A stretch of DNA of 64,000 nt, from the NCBI GenBank assembly GCA_963924555.1, contig OZ004594.1, positions 1,705,563 to 1,769,562 of the forward strand, written 5' to 3'. This document shows, piece by piece, positions 9,872-19,697 of the stretch. Source of the stretch: Crambe crambe. Its lineage: Eukaryota; Porifera; Demospongiae; Poecilosclerida; Crambeidae. The notes beneath the pieces were generated by a model that made no database searches, was not told where the DNA came from, and saw nothing but the letters and a program-made list of their open reading frames with translations. How positions within the stretch are numbered: position 1 is the first letter of the stretch; each line of letters begins with the position of its first letter. The position numbers and the translations under genes were made by a program.

Positions 9872-12800
9872 TTAGTTTTTTCTGTCTTTTCTATAAATTT
9901 TCTTTTGTAGAGGGTTGTCACTTTCCAGAAATAATGGCATATCTTTGTAATACTTTCCACTATGGTGTATAGGTGCATGATCATGACCAGCATCAACTGT
10001 GCTTTTACACATACATTTCGCCCTTGCTGTTGTGTAGTTGACACTATCCAACTTATTTCCACTCCAATACTTGAACTGGGCAAAAAGTGTTTCTACTGCA
10101 CTTCCTGACATGCGCAAAGGAACCAAGTAGTATCCTGGATAACGATCCAGGAAATTTTCACAGAATCCCCTAAATCCAAATACGTCAATACGTAGATTGT
10201 CCCAAGCTATACATGTAATAGTTATTAACCAAGCGCTAGGTTTGTAGTCAATTATAAGCACGAGGCCCGAGGGCGAGTGCTTATAATTCACTACAAACCG
10301 CACGCGCGCGGTTAATAACTATTTTATAGCCCGCGCGAGTGTACTACGCATGCTCAGTGCTTCTGTCTCTATAGCGATGTTACTTTTTGGCTGCTAACAA
10401 GAATATGGCCATCCCACTTCAACGTCGTGATTCATACGGTACCGAACTATCTTTCAGTCTATAACCCACCCACTCACTGTGCTTTAACTTGTTCGCGTAA
10501 GGTAGGGGCACAGAGTCATAATTATGGTTGGAGCTGAATGGCAAGTAGGGCAGCTAGTGCAGAATACGAGCCACGCTGTTACAGCAGCTCGCAAGTTCTG
10601 CCTTTTATGCTGGCTACTCTCTGAAAAGCTTGTTGGGTTTGAATGTGGAATGTGGTCAATGAATATCTTAAATCTCCTGTTTCTCATCAGCTCCCTCATT
10701 GATTTTTGCCAAAATTGAAAAACACAAACAAAACTTTTTCTCAGTCTAATCATAAATAGCTAATAGAGAGACTCATTGTGAGTAATTTGTGACAGCTGCT
10801 TAAGTTAGGCAACAAAAAAAATGCTCTTTTTAATGGCACACACACTGGCTAGTTAGCAGCTTTATGTAGACCAAGTTAGCTAGGCTGGCTAGCTATTAAA
10901 ATAATCTGGCTACATTACTCTGTGCAGCTGGAAAGTCCTCGTGTTTTTGTTTTTGTTTTCGCATGCAGCATTGGATTTTTCATATTTTTGTGATGAGAAA
11001 CAGGAAATTTAATTGGTTTGGCCTAATATTAAAATTCTTTTCTGAGAGTAGTTAGTATAAGGACAGAACTCTATACTGTCACATACTCACCTTTCAGTCT
11101 GGTCACAACTCCTTAAAAGTGCAATATCAACTTTGCAGAATCTATATCTAACTTTTCCCTGTAAACACCACCCCAGGCTACAATTACATGCACTGTATCA
11201 CATTTATAAATCCATGTAAATCGGTCTGTTACCATGGCAACGGGCTATAAAAAATATTATATATAATTATAGGTCACTATAACCAGTATGTAAGAATACT
11301 TACTTTGCCATGAAATAAATTTTTTTTGTTGAGGGTCAAGAAAGTTGAAGTCTGCATCTTTTAAGGGGTATTATCAGGATACATGCATGGTTACCTTCAT
11401 CTATAATTGATTCCATCCATTTAGAAAAAAAAGATAAACCCTTCTCAATGTTGGTAAATATTTCACTTTCTTTACTACGAATCTTTGTGTGAGATAGAAG
11501 ACCCCTCTCAAATAATTTATTACATGCTTCAAGGTATCTTAAGGTGCATCGAGTAGCAAATGCATCTTCTGGTGGTGGTGACTGCGATACATGATTAAAT
11601 AGTTCAGTTAGAACCTCTTCCTGCTATAATCATGTAGTCATGTCAAATAAGTTACATATTATACTCAGTGTTTCCCCTACATGGCATTAATAAGTCTGTC
11701 CTCTATTCAGTACAGTTATGATAAGTAATCGTTTACCAGGAGATAGTACTACTGTATAAGTGGCATATACCTGCATTATTTTGGCAGGGGAAACATTCAA
11801 TTTTGTCCAGGCATCTCATAAAATATATGCTTCTCTCAATCGGGGTACCATTCTAGCTCTTCCCATACTGCGTCTGGTACATTCCCGCCGATACATACTA
11901 ATAATAGCCTCCCATCCAAAGTTGGCTCCACCAATAGAGAATGATTTAGTCCCCCCATTTTGTGAGGAATATAAAGCGTTGATCATATTTTAAGCTGAAT
12001 GAAAACAAAGAATATGGACTTATAGTGCAAACTTTTGATGTTAAATTTTAATATTTAAAACTTAATTGTGACTACATACCTGGTGACTAGGGCAAATAAG
12101 CCAATGAATAATCGCTGTAGGATTAAAAGGATTCCTGAAGAAAGGTTCGACTTTATTCTTTCCATAAGCACCATGTACACCAGTGGTTCCTTTAATCACT
12201 GAAACGTTGGCAGCAGCTGCATCACATACTAGTAATGATGTTTTGAATCCATAGAGATGAAGGATTTTCACTGTCTCTAGAATACATGAGAGTATGAATT
12301 TGCTTTCTAATGGATCCGAGCTGGTGAAATATGGACCAACCACATCAAAAGGGGATGTCAAATCTCTCCAAAGGAATTGTAGGATATATGAGGTTTGCTT
12401 TGTTTTATCGTCATCTTCCAAAAATCTATACACATCATTAAGGGAGGCCAATTCCTCACGAGTCATAGCAAGTCCTATCAGCTGATGGCTACGCGAATTC
12501 CATATCAAATGGCACACAACTTTTACCTCATCAAAGATTACAACACCATCACCTTGAGGAACTGGTTTTTTATCAACAATTCTCTGTAGTTTAAATTCCA
12601 AAAAACGTTTTGATTGCTCAGCCATTCGATGATGTAAAGCCTCTTTAAGAGAAACTATAAACCCTAATAATATTAATTATACCTGGATCATCACGAAATG
12701 CTCCAGTATATGCCTGCAGTGTAGCCCGTGAAGGTAACTGGATGAGCTCAAAATTTTTCAGAGCATCATAAGCAGATGGACTTCTTGTGTAAACTGCTAA

Positions 12801-13899
12801 GGCCAGTCTGATAGTGATTAAACTCCAGCGATTTCCTCGGTTACCAGTAGCTAATGAATAAAGAAGGAAATTGACACAGACTATTTTTTTGTGTTTTTTT
12901 TTTTGTTGTTGTTGTTGTTTTTTTTGTTTGTTTTTTGGGGGGGGGGGGGATTAATGTACCAAACAGAGTTAACTAACCATTTCTTTCCTGATCATCTCTG
13001 AACTCTTTCTTTATATTTTGCACATCATTTTTCCAGATAGCCCGGACGGCTTGTCCAACCCCTTTCCCATCACCTTCTGTAAGCAAATCATCTAAAGTTT
13101 TAGATCCATCAATTTGTTCAACTACAGTACACATCTGACCATGTTGATCTTCATTCAACGTTACATCTGCATGGCCATATTTCTTTAAAAGCTTTTTATC
13201 ATTTGCCCTTTCATAGTTAACATTCTGACGCTTTTTCTTTAAGCTTTGTGGCGAGAGGTATTTTTCTGGAAAATGGGATCCAGATTTTAATCGATTTTCT
13301 TTATCACTTTGTGTCAAAGTGGCTGCCTTTTTTAAACTTTGTTCCAGATCACTTTTTAGACGCTTACATGAAGAACATAACACAGCACTCATGTCTTTTT
13401 CAAATATACTGGCATTCCTTGAAAGCTGATGCCAAAGAAGACATTTATGTGAATCAATACGGGAAATTGGATGTGTTTGTCGTCTTACACTCTTAAGATC
13501 ATACCGAATTATACTGAAATATTTGGTTTCATACACATCATTATTAATTCCAGGGCAAAGCTTAAAAGAAGAGTTTATATATATCTTTCCACATAGTTTA
13601 ACAAAATCTTCAATATTGCTAATGTTACCTTTCTAAAAAAGGACCTGAAAATCGTAACCTCCATCTTCAGCAACAATAATCCGAACTCTACTTATCATAC
13701 CTATTGGAGGATGATTATGGAGGTCTTTCCTTGTGCAGACAAGGAATTTTTCAGCAGAACTCAAACTATACAAAAGTTCTGGGAAGCGATTTTTCCCTGC
13801 CTCTAATAATTGAGCTAGAGAAGGAGGAGAAATTTTTTGCCGCTTCGGATCATGATCAACAACCGAACCCGTTACAACTCTTTTGCCAAGGACCGACAT
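9872..13899 (-). pseudogene. P-element/THAP9-like transposase, decayed
   Basis: The gene reads on the - strand in about seven exons: 12978-13899, 12683-12850, 12080-12654, 11771-11994, 11395-11620, 11304-11357 and 9872-10206, about 830 codons in all. Splice phases agree between most exons. Recognisable blocks are SLITIRLALAVYTRSPSAYD, an RNase-H-like core (VVIFDEVKVV...GLAMTREEL...LVCDAAAANVSVIKG) and a C-terminal SGSAVETLFAQFKYWSG block typical of P-like transposases. No THAP zinc finger was seen. Breaks: TAG 13633-13635, a one-base deletion near 11985-11990, and TGA 11816-11818 (probably CGA to TGA). The last intron holds a secondary insertion. It is likely inactive. Confidence 0.75.
10218..11252. 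mobile_element. Inverted-repeat insertion in the last transposase intron
   Basis: A hairpin at 10218-10322 (ATAGTTATTAACC against GGTTAATAACTAT, with GC-rich arms GGTTTGTAGT...ACTACAAACC) is followed directly by a second pair of short inverted repeats, TTTTATAGCCCG at 10322 and CGGGCTATAAAA ending at 11252. Together they bloat an intron that is otherwise short in this gene. No coding sequence is recognised inside. It is probably one or two nested MITEs; boundaries are approximate. Confidence 0.5.
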
Positions 13900-13920
13900 A
13901 GCTGTATCATAGATATATCT

Positions 13921-16576
13921 ACAGTCGCGTAGCCACCGTGCAAATTCTATTGCAGACCGGAAGTGACGTCATGGGCCCAAATGGCCAAATTTTGTAAGGC
14001 CGAGGTGGTCAGTTTTATAGTTTCTTAACAGCGTGTAGCGGTGATGGAATGAGAAGTTTCTTACACAATTATTTTGCTAAATGAAAGTATTTTACCGATT
14101 TACCAACTTTTCGATGTAAGACTAGCGCCACGAAGAGAAACAGGCAGCTGACCTTGCTCCTTACCAATTTAGCAAGCTGCCTCGAGCTACGACTTTTGCC
14201 GCTAACATTCAGCAGAAGTATTTTGCAGTTTCAAGATTCAACGAAAGGTAAGTTCAGAGTATATTCTAGAGTATTTGGACAGAAAAAGGTTGAGTGCACG
14301 TTGCGGAATGATTTGTGCCAAGTGATCAGTGTTCGAATGAAGTCATTCCGTCACGTATTTGTGGTTAATCAGCATTCTATTGACCACATCAATGGGAAGA
14401 TGTACTTGAAGGCATTGTGGGCCCTTATTCTTAAGATATACTGGGGAGAACACTGCTTTTTTACACTTGCATCTCTGTTGTACATGTCATTCAACAAGGA
14501 TTCTATATGGTGCACACCTGTTCTTGGGTTCCACTTGCATATACCTTTTATATTGTTTAGCTATGAGTAGATTTCTATCTGGGATGTACTCTCTAATGCA
14601 AACCACCCACTATTTCACTTTCTTTCTTTGTCCTTTTGTCTTTCGGTGAATGTCCGACTCTCAAAGGATTTGTAGGCATGTGGTTTAAGGAGTGATTTAA
14701 GTTACCAATACTTATGATCTATTTATGAAAGAAGCAATAAAAGATGCAAGCGAGTCAGAAATAAGAAGAGATGCTTGCTCAATGCCTTTTTTTGGCATTT
14801 CTGTACATGTGATAGTTGAGGGTAGAAATCAAACTTTATTCACACTTTCTACTTTTGAAAAAAGTTTGAAAGGCAGAAATTTTCATTGTAGAGCATCAAG
14901 GTAAACTTTGACTAAAACATGAATAAATAAATTCTATCCTCGACTGTCACACAGTAAGATCATTGGCACAGATCTCATCACATGCCTAACCAAAACACTA
15001 AGGGGATGGGGGTGTCTTTTGTAATTCTTGAAAAGATACAAGACGATCTCAAAGACCATGAATCTCTAGTACCTATCAGGGTTTCATTATACCAGGGGAT
15101 GAAGGTTGAGAAATATGGGGGAGGGGGCAGCATATCTGCACACTTGTGTGTGGAAAAATTTTGGCCTAACCATGCCCACTTTTGCCTGACCTCACCTTTT
15201 GGATGGACTGTATGATATTAACAATGACTATGTATTGTATGTATTGTCAATGGACATTACATCACCTATCAATATGTGCTCTAAGGACCTTCAGAGCTGG
15301 TACCTATTCCCGGAAATTTGATCTATCTATTCTTTGTAATGTCTCTTAGCCTTGGGGGACTCAGCCATGCTCATCTAACTAAGCATAGTACTATAAATGG
15401 AATAGAAGGCTTGCTGTAACTATGTCATTTAGTTAATTTACTGAAATCCCAAGGGTGAACCCCTGCCTCTTCTTTCACATACTATTATCTATCTCCCTTT
15501 CTGCCCCCACAGAGTTCACTTGTTGAAGTAAATCATCAAGATTGTGATCATGGCTTATGGTTTATGATTGAAAGGTGAGTGTTATAACAGTTAGTGCATG
15601 TATTGTCCTAGTATCGTCTCTTGATGTTTCAATGTCACCATGAGTAGAGAAATGAAGCTAGTGGTTTGGGGATCTGGGTACCGGCAAGGGCGTATCGAGC
15701 CGCAAAGTGGCGAGAGGGCATGCAACTAGTATAGACGGCAAAATATAAATTGTTACTATATTTAACCACAGTTTACTGCAGTATCCGGACATATGCAGAC
15801 GGAACCTAAGCTATTTATAGTAATATTTTACATTACGCCGTCTATATACAGAGCATTGGAAGTTGCATGCCCTCTCGTCGCTTCGCGACTCGATAAGCCC
15901 TTGTAGTGCCTGCTTGGGCCCATAATATATTGTCTACATCGTGGTGCACTGGAATGATGCAGTGATATACATTTCTTTTATATTCCTTTCATATAGCTTA
16001 CAGATACAACTTGCCTCTCTAACTGAAGGAGTTTCTCTATAATTTCATGAAGATGGATGGGAGTAATAGTTTCACTCTTGTTTACAAAGAGAACATGGAC
16101 CATCAGGATGTTGAGGGTGGCAAGGATGAACTTTGGACATGACTAATTTTGATTTTAATGTTCTATTATTATTCAATAAATGAAGCACGCATAACTACTT
16201 GTATAATACTTTTGCAGTTACAGTTTTTGGATATTTGGTGCATCTATCATTAAGCTACTTAGTGAGGGGGGTGACTAATATTGTCTTGCTTGCGGAATGA
16301 TTTGTGCCAAAAGTCTACAGACCTACCTGCTTACTTTACAACGTGGTTAATTACTTCGTACAAGGAAACGAATGAACATTTCAAGAACGATGGGATAGAA
16401 CACTTCTTCCTTGTTATTTTTGTAGCTGCTCTTGTAGCTAACCGTTTTTTTGCGGCCTGTGTACAATTTTTCATGTAGCTCTAACATTATTGATAAATTC
16501 GCGGAATTAAAAATTGCTTTGAAAAAGGAAATGTATTATTTCAATGTCACTTCCGGTCGGGTGGCTACGCGACTGT
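13921..16576. repeat. Inverted-repeat-bounded non-coding segment of the large transposon
   Basis: ACAGTCGCGTAGCCACC (13921) and GACCGGAAGTGAC (13955) recur in inverse orientation at 16560-16576 and 16546-16558. They bound 2.66 kb that starts 22 bp from the transposase start codon. A further direct repeat, TTGCGGAATGATTTGTGCCA, occurs near 14304 and 16290. It is either a nested element or the subterminal repeat system of the large transposon. Short open stretches (14154-14570, 15513-15573) do not join into a convincing gene. Confidence 0.5.
15684..15904. mobile_element. Foldback MITE nested in the large transposon
   Basis: The 43-bp ends are inverted copies with a few mismatches: GCAAGGGCGTATCGAGCCGC..GAGAGGGCATGCAAC on the left, GTTGCATGCCCTCTCGTCGC..CGATAAGCCCTTGT on the right. 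They enclose about 130 bp of AT-rich sequence with a second weaker pair (TAGACGG[C/T] against GCCGTCTA). There is no coding capacity. Confidence 0.7.
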
Positions 16577-17112
16577 ACGTACGTGTGAGCAGCTGCTCAG
16601 CAGCTTTGACGTCAGATCCTGGAATACTGTTAAAACTAGGGTATGTTCGTGCATAGATATATATCTATGGTTCGTGTAACATATTCAATCGGCGAGCGAA
16701 GTAGTTGGTGAAAGTCATTTGTACTTTGACTTACTAAGATATTGCAGCTGCATACATAGGAGGCTGTATAATGCTTACCATAAGCACTTAGAAAGCCAAG
16801 CGCCTACAATCCACTTAGCACCTCTACGACAAAATGCTGTAGAAAACAATAAACTCAAGCTGTTTGTTCCAAGTGCTATGGGCATGTTTCATTTGTGGGG
16901 TCAAAGGTCAAACGAACGTGCGCATGCGTATTATTAATTATGCCCGCTAGCTATTGACGTACGTATATATATCTCGAGCTCCCGTTGACATGACCAGAGA
17001 GAGGCTCGCTTCGCTCGCCAATTACGGAATGAATTACGGATTATATCACGTGAGTGTCATGTTACTTTCCAAATAGTGTAGTTCGACACTCTCCCTCCCT
17101 TATTTACTCTTG

Positions 17113-17119
17113 ATATTGC
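17113..17119. repeat. Target-site duplication, right copy (ATATTGC)
   Basis: This partner of 8559-8565 lies 55 bp upstream of the start codon at 17174. Confidence 0.7.
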
Positions 17120-17173
17120 ATTAGTGCATGCACTTGCATATGCAGAGTTCTTTTCTGTCTGAAGTTTGATGAA

Positions 17174-19379
17174 ATGGCTAACACTGAATATACTACTCTA
17201 CTTCGCTGCACATCAGAACTCATCTCAGAAATATCTGCAGATGCTCTTTCTATTTCAGCAAGATTATTAGCTAAAGGATTAATCCCAGAGGCATTGCACA
17301 GATCACCAAAGGCCAATGAACTGGTACAACACGTCACCTCTAAAGTGAAGTTAAATCAAGAAAACTATGAAGTTTTTATAAGCATTCTCAGTGAGTTTCC
17401 CTGGCTTGGAGACATTGTGAAGTTAATTCGTGATACATATAAAGAAGTCCAAGCTGAGCAAAAGGTACGTTATTAATAACTAGGGAAATCCAAAGCACAC
17501 ACTGTGTAGTGAGCAAAGCCATAATTTATTACTGAACTCCACCACAGAGCAAGGAACATGAATCTGATGAGAAGGAAAAGTCTCAAATAATTGGCAAAAA
17601 AAGACCCTTATCAACCAACAAATGTCAAGGTTTACCTGAAGGTTAGTATTATTATTTGTTATGGGAAACTTAATGTAAATCGACTTCTTTTTTATAGGGG
17701 CTAAGAAGATGTGTCACGAGCACCAAATGGACCTCCTCTCATACTGCAATACATGTGAAACCAAGGTTTGTGAGGACTGCATTGATGGAGAGCATAGTCA
17801 ACACGATTACTTGGTACCACCAGAACGGAAGGACACTCCGTCTAGCTTAGAGCAGATCAGAAAAAAAGAGAAAGAATTAGCATATAATCTATCTGATGTG
17901 AAAGCTAAAATTAAGAAGGTGGAGGAAAAGAGAGAAAATGTGAAAGACGAAGTGAAAAAAGAAATACATGATTTAAAAACAACACTTGAAGAGAGAGAAA
18001 AGGGATTGCTTGCACAAATAGATGATTTAGTGAAAGAGAAACTTGAAACTCTCCAATTTCAACAAGATCACTTGGAAATGCAACAGGATCAAGTTAAAAC
18101 GTATATTGATTTCACTCGCAAGGGATTATTAAACAATAGAAAGAGCACAGCCACAGCTGATGAAGCTTTGTTGTCTAAGATTCAAAGAACGATTGAAATG
18201 CCCCTAGTGAAAACTGATTTTCATTTTGAATCAACGGATCTCCTGACCACATGTCAAAATTATGGACAAATACGAGTTAATCCAGCTGACCCTACAAAAT
18301 GCTATGCTGAAGGTGTTAGAGCAGCATACCTGAATAAAGAAACCACAATTCCCATATACACATTGGATAAAGATGGCAATAAGAATATTTATACATCCAA
18401 ATGTACAGATGAGCTTACCAGCAAAGTGGTTGCCAGTGCCACTGAAATTCCAAGCCGTGTGGACAGAAAAGAGGGCACAAATCAATCCCTGGTTGTTTTC
18501 AGATCACACATCCGTGGAATGAACCATGTACAGGTCAAGGTGAATGGAGAAAATATCCAAAATATTCCTTGCCTCGTTTATGTCTACATTCCTACTCCAA
18601 CAAAAAAGATTACAATTCAACGTCCTTATATGCTAGCAGTGACTGAAGATAAGATAGTCGTAGTGGGAGACTCTGCCGAACATGTCAACATCTATTCTAA
18701 AGAGTGGGAGCGTATTGGTTCTTTCAAACTTGAAGGAAAGGAACATCCCAGTCCCAAAGGAGTTGCAACTGATGGTAAATTCTTATTTATTACCGATAAA
18801 ACCAATAACTCTGTTTCAAAGTACACCTTTGATGGTGACCGGATCAGCTCTATCGGTAAGAAGGGAAGCAAGCCATTGGAATTTAATGGCAAATGTGGAA
18901 TCGCAGTAAATAAAAGAATGGGCAAAGTTTACATAGCAGACCAATACAATAACAGGATCCAAGTGCTGGATTCTGATCTTGGATTTGACACCATGTTTGG
19001 AAAGAAAGGCAATCAGGAAAGAGAATTTGATAAGCCTCGCGATGTAGCAGTGGCCAACAATGGTACTATCTATGTAGCAGATGCAAACAACAATCGTGTG
19101 CAAGTCTTCAAATATAATGGAGAATACATCAGAGAGTTTGGAAATGATGACCTCTACTCACCTGTCGGAGTATGCGTAGATTCCAATGATCACGTGTTGG
19201 TTGCTGATCATGATAATAACCGAGTATGTGTGTTCAACCCCAAAGGAGAGTTACTATTTTCATTTGGTGAAGGCGGAGAAGGACAAGGGAAGTTTGTAGA
19301 CCTTTATGGCATAGCACTCGACAGTGATGGGAAAATATACACAGCTGACTACGGCAGTAATTGTGTGCAAATATTTTAA
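17174..19379 (+). CDS. CARD-like/B-box/coiled-coil/filamin/NHL protein (688 aa)
   Basis: Three exons with matching phases: 17174-17464, 17548-17641 and 17698-19379. Residues 1-97 form a helical domain with CARD-like spacing (LLRCTSELISEIS...LLAKGLIPEALH...FEVF-like NYEVFISILSEFPWLGDIV). A polar linker follows (98-128), then a B-box (CHEHQMDLLSYC...CEDC...H...H, about 132-170), a coiled coil (about 180-310), a filamin repeat (about 335-435) and an NHL propeller (about 450-688). RING and B-box 1 are absent. In animals CARDs assemble signalling filaments and TRIM scaffolds oligomerise through coiled coils, so an intracellular sensor or adaptor is a reasonable inference. All domains are open and intact. 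The start lies just downstream of the right end of the 8.55 kb transposon. Confidence 0.8.
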
Positions 19380-19697
19380 CTGGTTAGTATTAGCCTTCCT
19401 ATAGTTTTTACACTTCACTAAATCATGCTAGTTTTTTTTTGTTTTGTTTTTTTACACCTCTTATTTATCACTATGTTACTTCTACTTATATATACTTCTG
19501 GTTGTAACACATCTTTTTTGATTGCTGTTTTCTAATATTATGGTCACATGACTCTACCTATGCTGCTTGTAACAATTAAAAATTTAGTACAAACAGGAGC
19601 CAGCTATATGACCTTAGTAACCACAGAGTGTCATCACTGATATTTTAAGACCCCAAATAAGGGCATCATGTGTTGGTAGTTAATATTTCAAATCATC
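19380..19697. other. Spacer between CARD-TRIM and RING-TRIM genes
   Basis: AT-rich 3' flank homologous to the flanks of the other paralogues (GGTCACATGACTCTACCT near 19541). No gene is seen; it must hold the promoter of the gene at 19698. Confidence 0.5.

Larger units (their letters stand above)
8566..17112. mobile_element. 8.55 kb TIR DNA transposon (P-element/THAP9-like)
   Basis: The ends are inverted repeats: CAAGAGTAAATAAGGGAGGG at 8566 and its reverse complement ending at 17112. The match runs 33 bp with one mismatch and resumes (CAC[C/T]ATTTGGAAAGTAAC) after an indel. The 7-bp direct repeat ATATTGC flanks both sides (8559-8565 and 17113-17119), the hallmark of a transposition target duplication. 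A CACGTG hexamer sits subterminally at both ends (8654, 17047). Inside are an intact + strand ORF (8687-9838), a - strand multi-exon transposase with disabling mutations (9872-13899) and about 3.2 kb of non-coding sequence with further inverted repeats. The right end abuts the promoter of the CARD-TRIM gene at 17174. Confidence 0.8.

Noticed and set aside
14154-16022. Possible spliced gene (14154-14244, 15513-15573, 15994-16022)
   Set aside because: Splice-like signals exist, but joining the first two pieces gives a stop at once and no domain is recognisable.
8566-17112. Polinton/Maverick-type element because of size and TIRs
   Set aside because: No DNA polymerase B, retroviral-type integrase, packaging ATPase or capsid-like frame is visible; the transposase core is P-like and the target duplication 7 bp.
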